Shown here: positions 1-7,401 of the stretch, in pieces | Position numbering within the stretch: position 1 is the stretch's first letter | How the letters are laid out: every line of letters starts with the position of its first letter | Assembly (NCBI GenBank): GCA_013360215.1 | Contig: JABWCP010000041.1 | Location: 1-18,026 of the forward strand | Source of the DNA: a bacterium | GTDB lineage: Bacteria > CLD3 > SB21 | Reading direction: 5' to 3' | Length of the DNA stretch: 18,026 nt | Notes under the pieces: model-generated | The model's database searches: none | Told to the model about the DNA's origin: nothing | The model's input: only the letters and a program-made list of their open reading frames with translations | Made by a program: the position numbers and the translations under genes

Positions 1-50
1 ATAACAATTACTGAATCAAGATACATCTTGTCGGTAGTCGTACTGTCCAT
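1..50 (-). CDS. 5' end of an unidentified gene, cut by the left window edge
   Basis: An ATG at 50-48 opens a reading frame that runs off the left edge. The visible residues are MDSTTTDKMYLDSVIV. A near-perfect ribosome binding site (GGAGGA, plus-strand positions 57-62) sits six bases upstream, which is why I call it a gene although only 16 codons are present. It lies 70 bases downstream of the recombinase stop codon in the same direction, so the two could be co-transcribed. No family can be recognised from this fragment. Confidence 0.55.
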   Translation of the reverse strand, partial: MDSTTTDKMYLDSVIV

Positions 51-120
51 TTTAAATCCTCCAACACTTACAATCTTAATTAGCAGAGTTTCGGATAACT
101 ATTTAGTATATGAATTGCGT

Positions 121-1065
121 TTATAGGGTACGTAGTCGAGTAATATGCGTATTGCGTAAAAGACGCCATTTTCGGGTAATATGCGCAATAGCGTTGAGGA
201 TGGTGGGATCACCCTCCCGTACGATACCCGTTTTGGGGTGGTCGGTGTACCAACGATCCAATGGGCTCTCTATTTTAGAAAGCTCGCGGCTGCTTACATG
301 GGTATAAATTTCGGTGGTTTTGGAACTCTCGTGACCAAGCAACTCCTGTATATAGCGAATATCCACCCCCGATTCTAAAAGATGCGTAGCAAAACTATGG
401 CGCAACGAATGTACAGATACTCTTTTTTGAATGCCGGCACGGGAAGCCGCGTTTGTAAACATTTGCTGGATCGAACGCACGCTATACCGACCACCATGGA
501 CTCCTTCAAAGAGATATTTTTTTGGCCGACACTGTTTGTAATAATCTCTTAAAAGCTTCAAAGCCTGATCGGATAAAATAGTAAACCGATCCTTTCCACC
601 TTTACCATTACGAATATGAAGCAGCATACGTCTGGAATCAATGTCGTTAACGTTCAGGTTCACCGCTTCACCGACACGCAAACCCGAGGAATAGATCAAA
701 AAAAGAACACAGCGATGCTTCATATTTTTGACGGAAGCAAAAATACCGCGCAACTCATCCTGACTCAGAACAACCGGCAAACGCACTGTAACGCGCGCAC
801 GCTGATATGCCAAATTCATTTTTTCGCGACCGAGAAAATTTTCAAAGTAACATTTGAATGCGTTGATCGCTTGATTTTGATATGACGGCGAAACACCCGC
901 CGGAACCAGCACGTCTTGTATATACATAAGCATATCGTGTTCCGTGAGAGACGACGGCAAACGATCTTTGTAATGCGTGAAAAGACGCTTGAGCTGCATT
1001 TCGTAAGCACCCAAAGTATTGGAACTATACCGACGAAGCTTGAGCATTTCGATGAAAGCTTTCAT
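121..1065 (-). CDS. Tyrosine recombinase / phage-type integrase (XerC/D-like)
   Basis: A site-specific recombinase that would cut and rejoin DNA through a covalent phosphotyrosine. From the chosen start it has 314 residues. Residues 1-80 form the SAM-like N-terminal DNA-binding domain. The catalytic set is complete: R130 (GLRVGEA), K155 (GKGGKDR), H219 and R222 (HSLRHSFATHLLESG), H245 (LLGH) and Y254 (EIYTHV), with the same H-to-Y spacing of nine as XerD. The frame opens further upstream at 1197, but that start lies inside a terminator hairpin. The Met at 1065 is preceded by a GGGTGG purine tract and begins the conserved domain. It lacks the extra block of integron integrases, so IntI is unlikely. 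It could be a mobile-element integrase or an accessory Xer protein; no attachment site or attC array is visible. Confidence 0.9.
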   Translation of the reverse strand: MKAFIEMLKLRRYSSNTLGAYEMQLKRLFTHYKDRLPSSLTEHDMLMYIQDVLVPAGVSPSYQNQAINAFKCYFENFLGREKMNLAYQRARVTVRLPVVLSQDELRGIFASVKNMKHRCVLFLIYSSGLRVGEAVNLNVNDIDSRRMLLHIRNGKGGKDRFTILSDQALKLLRDYYKQCRPKKYLFEGVHGGRYSVRSIQQMFTNAASRAGIQKRVSVHSLRHSFATHLLESGVDIRYIQELLGHESSKTTEIYTHVSSRELSKIESPLDRWYTDHPKTGIVREGDPTILNAIAHITRKWRLLRNTHITRLRTL

Positions 1066-1111
1066 GTAACCACCCAGAGAATTTATTGAAGAATAGACCC
1101 ATCCCTGAAGA

Positions 1112-1140
1112 AACTTAACACAACGGTATTTTGAGGTCAA
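1112..1140 (-). promoter_or_regulatory. Candidate promoter for the recombinase
   Basis: On the minus strand TTGACC (1140-1135) is followed after 17 bases by TAAGTT (1117-1112), extended to TAAGTTTC. This fits sigma70 spacing weakly and the Bacteroidetes pattern TTG...TAnnTTTG better. It lies between the upstream terminator and the Met at 1065. Assignment is by eye only. Confidence 0.35.
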
Positions 1141-1181
1141 GAAAAAAAAAAGGAAATTGCGATCCACGTCAGCGATAAAAC

Positions 1182-1213
1182 AAAAAGGCTTCATCACATA
1201 TTGATGAAGCCTT
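1182..1213 (-). terminator. Rho-independent terminator after the Lys/Glu-rich protein gene
   Basis: A perfect 12-bp stem (1185-1196 with 1202-1213) encloses a 5-base loop. On the minus strand it is followed by five T residues (plus-strand A-run 1182-1186). It lies 28 bases beyond the stop codon at 1241 and ends the minus-strand gene run that includes the ThyX-like gene. On the plus strand the stem is followed by TTACG, so it acts mainly on minus-strand transcripts. Confidence 0.9.
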
Positions 1214-1240
1214 ACGTATTACGCTTAAAAACTAATTTAA

Positions 1241-1822
1241 CTATGGTACTGCCGGCGCAGATTCGTCAGGAATTTTAGTTAATTTATCTTTTTCTTTACC
1301 AACAAGGTCTTTGAGTTTGGCGATCTTTTCTTCAGCGGCTTTGATTTTATCTTCTTTTTCTTTGAGTTTATCGCCTTTGAGTTGTCCGGATTTTTTCTTT
1401 TTTTCGACATTTTCTTTTGCCGTTTTAATACGCGCTTCGGTCGCGGTAATTTTCTCTTCGGCACCGGCTATTTTTTCATGCGCATTTTTACGCTTTTCTT
1501 TCATTTTCATTTTCGCATCGGCGGAGCGCATTTTTCCGAATTCCTTGCCGCTCATCTCGCCTTTGTTTTTCCCGTAGGCATTGCCTTTATTTTCTATATC
1601 ATCCGCCTTGCCTTTTTCGCCCGGCTTTTTATCGTCGTTCTCTTCTTTTTCTTTTTTGGGTTTAAAACTTTCTTCTGCCGATTCGCGATTCTTTAGTTTA
1701 TCGGCTTTTTCTTCTTTGTTTGTTTTGCCTTTTTCGGCGTTAGGATTTTGGGCCATCGCACGACCGGCGCTTAACGCGAGCGTGAGTACGGCCAAAACAA
1801 ATAATTTTGCAGTGGTTTTCAT
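1241..1822 (-). CDS. Exported Lys/Glu-rich coiled-coil protein, function unknown
   Basis: A 193-residue protein with a clear Sec signal peptide (residues 1-24, cleavage after AMA before Q25). The mature part is almost entirely K, E, A, D and N in charged low-complexity repeats. Residues 100-185 have the heptad-like spacing of a long helical coiled coil (alternating EEKI and KLK segments) and the tail is Pro/Ala-rich. A GAGGAT ribosome binding site sits eight bases before the ATG. It follows the small lipoprotein gene by 21 bases and is closed by a strong terminator, so the two are probably one transcript. It may be a periplasmic helical spacer or envelope-binding protein. No catalytic motif is visible, and low complexity makes homology claims unsafe. 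Confidence 0.8.
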   Translation of the reverse strand: MKTTAKLFVLAVLTLALSAGRAMAQNPNAEKGKTNKEEKADKLKNRESAEESFKPKKEKEENDDKKPGEKGKADDIENKGNAYGKNKGEMSGKEFGKMRSADAKMKMKEKRKNAHEKIAGAEEKITATEARIKTAKENVEKKKKSGQLKGDKLKEKEDKIKAAEEKIAKLKDLVGKEKDKLTKIPDESAPAVP

Positions 1823-1843
1823 GTTTTTATCCTCACGTTGCGG

Positions 1844-2053
1844 TTAAATGTCTTTGAGTAAATCGTCTACGGCTTTTTCCGTTTCATCTACCTGCTGTTG
1901 GAGATTTTCGGTCGACGCGTTGAGATCGTTGGCGACGGAATCAATCCGTACGGCTTCTTTGTGATCCAATTCTTCAGCGGAAGGTTTTTTTTCACCGCAT
2001 GCCGCAATGCCCCACAAGGCAAGCACGGCAAGCATCATGATGTGCTTTCTCAT
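1844..2053 (-). CDS. Small predicted lipoprotein with helical C-terminal half
   Basis: A 69-residue protein with a lipoprotein signal: a positively charged start (MRKH), a hydrophobic core and the lipobox IAAC, with Cys19 followed by Gly. The mature 50 residues are acidic and predicted helical (EELDHKEAVRIDSVANDL, then Q/E/D-rich heptads ending in DDLLKDI), reminiscent of short Lpp-like helical lipoproteins. GAGGAG lies eight bases upstream of the ATG. It lies 51 bases downstream of the ThyX-like gene and 21 bases upstream of the Lys/Glu-rich exported protein. Pairing with the latter suggests an envelope role, but this is inference; no family is recognised. Confidence 0.8.
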   Translation of the reverse strand: MRKHIMMLAVLALWGIAACGEKKPSAEELDHKEAVRIDSVANDLNASTENLQQQVDETEKAVDDLLKDI

Positions 2054-2104
2054 ATTTTACTCCTCGTTTAGTTATTTTTGGAGAGTCTATCCCAAAAACT
2101 CAAA

Positions 2105-3655
2105 TCATATTACGCGTTGATATTGATCTAACGTCATCGTCCAAACTCTTTCGCCACAAAAACGGTCGCCCTCGGGGCAATACGGACGCATGCCCGCGCG
2201 AAGCCTTATACCGCACGGCGGTAAAAGCAGATTTCCAATCACGGGATTGACTTGCTGGATTTGTTGTGTTTCGTCCACCGATGCTCGCCAGATTTCTTCC
2301 TGCGCCAGATAACACAGGCGCATTGCCATTTTGTGATGCAGGTTTTGCAGATCTGCGGATTCCGTAAAACGTATGGCCACGGCATTGGGCAAAAGATACA
2401 TTGCATTTTCGTCCGACACATGATGTGCACGCAGACGTGCGATATATTCCCATGTTCGCGTCATGACCTCGTCATAATACGTGTGAACGTTTGCGTCTTC
2501 CAAAATCAACGCCGGTGTGATGTAATCCGGCTCAGCCAAACGATGTGCCGTGAGAATAGGGCGTGAACCCGGCGTCATACGATGCCGCTGATCCTGCGAG
2601 TCGGCGGCATGGCTTATTTTTTTGCGAAACGTATAGTGTGCGTGCACCAACGAACGCGTTATTTTGGACATCGTTGTCAGGTTGAGCGATTCGCCGTACA
2701 ATTTATTTTTCGAAGGGTCCAGCGCCAAAGCGATCGCATCCGCATCCGAGAGACGCTCACGGGTGAGACCCAACACTTCCCGCACACTTTGGGCAACAAC
2801 GGCTTCGTTATTGATTTTGTAATCCACCAGTTTTGACATACGGCCATCAAGGCTCCGATCAAACTCGACAGCGAACGCTTTGCGGCCGGCGTCATCATAA
2901 AAATCCGGATGCGCCTGATAAAATAAATATTCCGGGGTTTCTTCGATGGGCAATGCTTCTTCAAGAATCGCTTTGTACATCGGGTCTAAACGTATCATCT
3001 CCTGCACCATCTGCTCGACGACGACGCGCTGTTCGACGGGCGTGTCCATCTGATTGCACAAGCGATAATATCGCAACAGTGTGATGCCGCTTACCGTGTG
3101 ATACAAATACGAAAACGCCGCCACCGGTAAAACGTATCGCGCAATTTCCTGGCATTTTTTTTGAATTTCCTTCGCATACTTTTCGCGCACTTTGGCTCTG
3201 GCAGGAAAGCGCTTGAAATAGGCCGCCTCCGCCGACGGACGCAGCATCTCATTGAGTTTAAAATACGCGGCGGTTTGAAAGGCAATCGCTTCACGGTAAA
3301 TCGCCAGCGCTTCACCCTCCAGCGCAGGTATCAAAAACGTATCGGGCTTGACTTCCACATACCGCTGACTGACCTGTTCCGAATTATAAAACGGATGGCT
3401 GTGTAAAAACGTCCACAAAAACTGACGGGAGACATTGGCCAATTCGAATTGGAAATACGCATGCGAGAAGACTGTGTGATGGCCGGCCTGATACACGCTT
3501 TGCGCGAGCGGTACATGTTTATCGGTGATCTGCTCGTCGCGAACAATACCTTTGGCCGAATAACACGTGCGCGCCGTAGCGATCGCATTTTGGAACGGCG
3601 TCGAAAACGATTTTGAAAGTACTACGTGCGGTTTTGGGGAAAGAAATGTATGCAA
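2105..3655 (-). CDS. Double-length ThyX-like (flavin-dependent thymidylate synthase superfamily) protein
   Basis: At 516 residues it is about twice the usual ThyX length and appears to contain two ThyX-like halves. The first half (about 55-220) keeps the order of the fold: AGHHTVFSHAYFQF, a degenerate signature LHSHPFYNSEQVSQRY (85-99) in place of RHRxxSxNxxSxRY, then ARYVLPVAAFSY (172-183) and LLRYYRLC. The second half (about 333-480) has QRHR at 356-359, LLPNAVAIRFTE at 421-432 and MRLCYLAQEEIWR at 445-457, closer to the canonical nucleotide-binding LRLxxxAQxEIR. A C-terminal tail has three Cys (481, 493, 500) that might bind metal. The start is TTG at 3655, with AGGG upstream and no better in-frame start before a stop. 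Canonical ThyX makes dTMP from dUMP using FADH2 and methylenetetrahydrofolate. Whether this enzyme is active cannot be decided from sequence. Confidence 0.8.
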   Translation of the reverse strand: MHTFLSPKPHVVLSKSFSTPFQNAIATARTCYSAKGIVRDEQITDKHVPLAQSVYQAGHHTVFSHAYFQFELANVSRQFLWTFLHSHPFYNSEQVSQRYVEVKPDTFLIPALEGEALAIYREAIAFQTAAYFKLNEMLRPSAEAAYFKRFPARAKVREKYAKEIQKKCQEIARYVLPVAAFSYLYHTVSGITLLRYYRLCNQMDTPVEQRVVVEQMVQEMIRLDPMYKAILEEALPIEETPEYLFYQAHPDFYDDAGRKAFAVEFDRSLDGRMSKLVDYKINNEAVVAQSVREVLGLTRERLSDADAIALALDPSKNKLYGESLNLTTMSKITRSLVHAHYTFRKKISHAADSQDQRHRMTPGSRPILTAHRLAEPDYITPALILEDANVHTYYDEVMTRTWEYIARLRAHHVSDENAMYLLPNAVAIRFTESADLQNLHHKMAMRLCYLAQEEIWRASVDETQQIQQVNPVIGNLLLPPCGIRLRAGMRPYCPEGDRFCGERVWTMTLDQYQRVI

Positions 3656-3707
3656 TGTTTTAGCAGCCCTGTTTTGATTATTTCACTTCGATGTCGCGCC
3701 CGTTCAC

Positions 3708-4481
3708 TTAACGGTTGCTCCAGTTCGGTTTACGTTTTTCACTGAATGCTTTTAACGCTTCGAGGCGATCCTCGGTCGGTATCACATCGTTGTAGCATTC
3801 GTTTTCGATCTCCAGCGCATTTTGCAGGCTCGTACCCAAACCCAAACGCACGGCTTTTTTGGCCTGTCGTACAGCGATAGGCGCATTGGCCAGTATCTCC
3901 TCTGCCAAGGCTTGCGCTCGCGTATGCAGTTCGTTCAATGCGCAAACTTCCATCGCCACACCATCGTGCAGGGCTTCCTGCGCCGTAAATACGCGTGCGG
4001 TGAGTATCCAGTGCAAGGCTTTCTGATATCCGATAAGTCGCGGCAAACGCTGCGTACCGCCGGCGCCGGGAATAATACCGAGCGCCGTTTCGCGTAAACC
4101 GGTTTTAACATCCTCGGAAAAAATTCGAAAGTCGCACGCCAGAGCCAACTCACATCCTCCGCCCAGCGCACTGCCGTTGACGGCTGCGATGGTCGGTAAT
4201 TCGAGGTCGCCGATTTTGTGAATGGTACCACCGATGACGTAACGGACAAATTTTTTGACATCGGATTCGCTCATGCCCTGCCGTTCTTTCAAATCGGCAC
4301 CGGCGCAAAAATTATCCAATTCCGAACGCAGAATCACAACACGCGCCGTGTCATCCTGTCGAATACGATCGCAGGCTTCGGATAACTCCCAGAGCAATTC
4401 ACGATTGAGCGCGTTGACTTTGGGGCGGCGCAATCCGATGGTAATGATACCGTTATCGTTGGTGTAGTTTATATTTTGCAT
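3708..4481 (-). CDS. Enoyl-CoA hydratase/isomerase family, AUH (methylglutaconyl-CoA hydratase)-like
   Basis: A 257-residue crotonase-fold protein. It has the oxyanion-hole motif FCAGADLKER (58-67) and ALGGGCELALACD (105-117). Both catalytic glutamates are present, at E111 and E131 (LRETALGIIPGAGGTQRLPR). The C-terminal stretch resembling IPTEDRLEALKAFSEKRKP is very like human AUH and bacterial LiuC, which hydrate 3-methylglutaconyl-CoA in leucine breakdown. A general short-chain enoyl-CoA hydratase in beta-oxidation is the alternative. The ATG at 4481 is preferred over an in-frame GTG two codons upstream; no clear Shine-Dalgarno is seen for either. No other leucine-catabolism gene is in the window, so the pathway remains open. 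Confidence 0.9.
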   Translation of the reverse strand: MQNINYTNDNGIITIGLRRPKVNALNRELLWELSEACDRIRQDDTARVVILRSELDNFCAGADLKERQGMSESDVKKFVRYVIGGTIHKIGDLELPTIAAVNGSALGGGCELALACDFRIFSEDVKTGLRETALGIIPGAGGTQRLPRLIGYQKALHWILTARVFTAQEALHDGVAMEVCALNELHTRAQALAEEILANAPIAVRQAKKAVRLGLGTSLQNALEIENECYNDVIPTEDRLEALKAFSEKRKPNWSNR

Positions 4482-4549
4482 ATGCACTTATTTTCTTGGT
4501 CATTCCTTGTTAGCGTTTTTTTAGATTCGCCGAAATCTCATCATTTATG

Positions 4550-4592
4550 TTCTTTTCTTTGGCTTGATACGAAGAAAAGAGCCAAAAGAAAA
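4550..4592. repeat. Imperfect inverted repeat in the gap before the enoyl-CoA hydratase gene
   Basis: Arms TTCTTTTCTTTGGCT (4550-4564) and AGCCAAAAGAAAA (4580-4592) pair with one bulged base around a 15-base loop. The stretch translates on the plus strand to WLDTKKRAKRKS-like sequence, which I recall as a recurrent intergenic motif in FCB genomes; this recall is unverified. The 180-base gap (4482-4661) contains no convincing gene; the plus-strand frame across it (4476-5129) is a shadow of the ACT gene. Confidence 0.4.
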
Positions 4593-4661
4593 TCACGGCA
4601 GCGGAGAAACCGCCATTTCAAAACGGTTCCTATTCGTATCTTGTTTGCTTTGAACAAACCA

Positions 4662-5105
4662 TTAAATCCGGTGCATCGCTTTGAAAACGTCTTCATGTTG
4701 CGCCAGAATACGGATACCCAAAGTTTCGCTGGTACGTGCCAGATTTTCTTTGATGGTGCCAAAGGGGCATGCGGCGTTTTTGATATCCACGAGCATCATC
4801 AGCGTAAAAAATTCCTGCATGATTTTTTGGCTGACATCCAAAATGTCGCAACGGCAATCGGTGAGTGTCTGCGAAATATTGGAAATAATGCCGGGGCCGT
4901 TTTTGCCGAATGCCGTCACAATGATGCGGCCTTCGGTGCGATTGAGGTAACGAAACGTGCTGTGATGTTCCTGCACGTACCCTTTGTCGCCGTCAAGCCG
5001 ACGAATTGCTTCCATGGCAACGTGTTTTACGGTTTCATCCGATGCTTGTGCGCCGAGCTGGCGGCGCGCTTCTTCGACGATCTTGCGGATTTCCTGTTCG
5101 TTCAT
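4662..5105 (-). CDS. ACT-domain protein (UPF0237-like) with N-terminal extension
   Basis: A 147-residue protein. Residues 60-147 form an ACT domain closely resembling the small UPF0237/GcvR-like proteins: IIVTAFGKNGPGIISNIS, ILDVSQKIMQEFFTLMMLVDI, and a closing VFKAMHRI. ACT domains bind amino acids or other small ligands and usually act as sensors. Residues 1-45 are an extra charged helical segment (EIRKIVEEARRQL) not found in the stand-alone family. It starts 39 bases after the histidine kinase stop codon in the same direction, so co-transcription is likely. A functional link to the kinase is possible but not shown. No strong Shine-Dalgarno precedes the ATG. Confidence 0.85.
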   Translation of the reverse strand: MNEQEIRKIVEEARRQLGAQASDETVKHVAMEAIRRLDGDKGYVQEHHSTFRYLNRTEGRIIVTAFGKNGPGIISNISQTLTDCRCDILDVSQKIMQEFFTLMMLVDIKNAACPFGTIKENLARTSETLGIRILAQHEDVFKAMHRI

Positions 5106-5144
5106 CGTGGTTTATACTGTTATGGTTAAAAAAATGGTTTCCAG

Positions 5145-6374
5145 TTAATCGGTTTTGAGCTGAATACGCATCGTCGTACCCAAACCCGGGCGGCTTTCTT
5201 TGACAAATATTTTGCCCCGATGGTAATCTTCGACAATCCGTTTGGCCAAACTCAAGCCGAGGCCCCAGCCACGTTTTTTGGTACTGAAGCCGGGACGAAA
5301 TACATTTTTGAAATTATCGGGATCAATGCCGCGTCCATCATCGGCGACGTCAATGTACACAGAATCTCCCGATTTACTCAAGGACAATTTGATAATGCCC
5401 TGGGGTTTTTCGATCGCGTCCACGGCGTTTTTGACTAAGTTTTCGATAACCCATCCGAGCAATTGAGCGTTGATAAAAATGGCCGGATCGCCGTCGTAAT
5501 TTTCTTCGATGACGATTTGTTTGGTCTGCGGGAGACGGCGGCGAAAATACCCGGCGGTTTCCTGCAAAATCGAAACGACCGGCTGACGACGCAAATCCGA
5601 CGCCGATCCGATCTGTGAAAAACGCGCCACGACACGATCCAATCGCCGCAGGTCCACTTCCATTTCCTGCAAAATCTTCATCGTACTTTCGCGTTTTTCA
5701 GATTGCTCGCGCAATAATTCGATCCAGCCCAACATGGATGACAGCGGCGTACCCAACTGATGCGCTGTTTCTTTGGCCATACCCACCCAGATCGAACGCT
5801 GCTCGCTGCGCTTGATATTGCTAAACCCGATGTATCCGATCAGAATAAACGCACCGACAAGGCCGATCTCAATATATGGAAGCCACGCCAGTTGGCGGAT
5901 TAACCGCGTATCCGTATCGTAGTGAATATAACCGAGAACGTTTTGTTCGTACAAAATCGGCAGCGGCGTATTCAGCGCATCCATTTCTTTCATCACCGAT
6001 GTCAGTTTTTCGCGCGTTTCCGCCGTCATCGTATCCCCGGAAACGCCGGGAATATTGCGCCAGGACAGCGGTTCGCCCGTGGGATCGGTATTGATGATGG
6101 GAAAATCAATGCGTTTGATGATTTCATCAAACATAAAGCTGTATTCGCCGTTGGGATCGCCTTCGCCGATATGCGCGATAAGATGGGTGTAGATGCGCAC
6201 AAGGTGGCGTGAATCGCCGCGGAGTTTTTCAACGACGTACTGCGTATATAATACGACACCGAATATCATCAGTATCGCGACGGCGAAAAGGCCGCTTTTG
6301 ATATTGATATTGAGACGGTATGGGTCGTACACCGTGCGTGTATTGCGGGATGAATCGGATGTTTCTTTTTTCAC
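5145..6374 (-). CDS. Membrane sensor histidine kinase
   Basis: A 409-residue two-component sensor. A short cytoplasmic tail is followed by a membrane segment (about 27-47), an extracytoplasmic sensing region (48-170) and a second membrane segment (171-192). The phosphoacceptor H205 lies in MAKETAHQLGTPLSSMLGWI, then a HisKA helix pair. The ATPase domain has N316 (ENLVKNAVDAIE), VADDGRGI (343-350), the F-box region FRPGFSTKKRG and GWGLGLSLAKRI (369-380). All are intact. The start is GTG at 6374; a nearby ATG is out of frame. No response regulator gene is adjacent, so the kinase is an orphan here. Its promoter must lie in the 77 bases before the repeat array or inside the array. Confidence 0.93.
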   Translation of the reverse strand: MKKETSDSSRNTRTVYDPYRLNINIKSGLFAVAILMIFGVVLYTQYVVEKLRGDSRHLVRIYTHLIAHIGEGDPNGEYSFMFDEIIKRIDFPIINTDPTGEPLSWRNIPGVSGDTMTAETREKLTSVMKEMDALNTPLPILYEQNVLGYIHYDTDTRLIRQLAWLPYIEIGLVGAFILIGYIGFSNIKRSEQRSIWVGMAKETAHQLGTPLSSMLGWIELLREQSEKRESTMKILQEMEVDLRRLDRVVARFSQIGSASDLRRQPVVSILQETAGYFRRRLPQTKQIVIEENYDGDPAIFINAQLLGWVIENLVKNAVDAIEKPQGIIKLSLSKSGDSVYIDVADDGRGIDPDNFKNVFRPGFSTKKRGWGLGLSLAKRIVEDYHRGKIFVKESRPGLGTTMRIQLKTD

Positions 6375-6451
6375 ATCGGTTGGGTGTTAATTTTACCCGT
6401 CAGTTTATATATGAATCCGCGATCATTTCGGTTCGGCAAGCCTGCGGAAAA

Positions 6452-7399
6452 CCCGCTCGCTAAGGCGCCAAGGCACAAGAAATATACTGATTAAAACTCA
6501 ACTCTGCTTTGCGGCTTTGCGAGGATGTTTTTTTCGGTCGCTTCGTTGCACAATACCCGCTCGCTAAGGCGCCAAGACACAAAGTAATATACTGATTAAA
6601 ATTCAACTCTGCTTTGCGGCTTTGCGAGGATGTTTTTTTCGGCCGCTTCGTTGCACAATACCCACTCGCTCAGGCGCCAAGATGCAAAGAATTATACTGA
6701 TTAAAATTCAACTCTGCTTTACGGCTTTGCGAAGATATGTTTTTTATCGGTCGCTTCATTGTGCAATACCTGCTCGCTAAGACGCTAAGGTGCAAAGTAA
6801 TATACTTAAAAATTCAACTCTGCTTTGCGACTTTGCGAGGATATGTTTTTATCGGTCGCTTCGTTGTGCAATACCCGCTCGCTAAGGCGCCAAGGTGCAA
6901 AGTAATATACATAAAGATTCAACTCTGCTTTGCGACTTTGCGAGGATGTTTTTTTCGGTCACTTCGTTGCGCTATACCTGCTCGCTAAGGCGTCAAGACA
7001 CAAGAAATATACTGATTAAAATTCTACTCTGCTTTGCGACTTTGCGAGGATATGTTTTTTATTGGTCACTTCGTTGCGCAATACCCGCTCGCTAAGACGC
7101 CAAGGCATAAAGTAATATACTGATTAAAATTCAACTCTACTTTGCGACTTTGCGAGGATATGTTTTTTATCGGTCGCTTCGTTGTGCAATACCCGCTCGC
7201 TAAGGCGCCAAGGTACAAAGTAATATACTGATTAAAATTCAACTCTGCTTTACGGTTTTGCGAGGATATGTTTTTTATCGGTCGCTTCGTTGCGCTATAC
7301 CCGCTCGCTAAGACGCCAAGGCACAAAGTAATATACTTAAAGATTCAACTCTACTTTGCGGCTTTGCGAGGATATGCTTTTATCGGTCACTTCGTTGCG
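6452..7399. repeat. Tandem array: nine copies of a 103-108 bp repeat
   Basis: Units begin at 6452, 6556, 6661, 6769, 6874, 6977, 7084, 7192 and 7300, each opening with CCCGCTCGCTAAGGCGCCAA or a close variant. Each has an AT-rich middle (TAATATACTGATTAAAATTC), then CTTTGCGGCTTTGCGAGGAT, a T-run and TCGGTCGCTTCGTTGC. CTCGCTAAG at the front and CTTTGCGAG later form imperfect hairpin arms (8 of 9), with a second pairing of ACAAAG with CTTTG. Copies differ by scattered substitutions and small indels. The array fills the gap between the NAGPA-like gene, whose stop codon begins three bases beyond it, and the histidine kinase. Frames open inside it are only translations of the repeat. Similar CGCAAAG-type elements occur dispersed in many bacterial genomes (general recollection). 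Confidence 0.95.
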
Positions 7400-7401
7400 C
7401 A

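Noticed and set aside
121-1065. Integron integrase with a cassette array
   Set aside because: The extra IntI-specific block before the HxxR motif is missing and no attC-like sites are visible in the flanks.
2075-2098. Inverted repeat TTTTTGG...CCAAAAA after the ThyX-like gene as a terminator
   Set aside because: The stem is only 7 bp and mostly A/T, with no T-run following on the minus strand; the downstream lipoprotein is probably read through.
4476-5129. Plus-strand 217-codon frame across the ACT gene
   Set aside because: It is antisense to a clear ACT domain and has no domain or ribosome binding site of its own.
6737-7326. Open frames inside the repeat array (6737-6988 plus, 6895-7095 plus, 7066-7326 minus)
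   Set aside because: They only translate the tandem repeat, giving recurring FIGRF-VQY-LAK peptides, with no ribosome binding site and no independent coding signal.
6452-7399. CRISPR array
   Set aside because: The repeated unit is ~105 bp throughout, without short constant repeats separated by unique spacers, and no cas gene is present.
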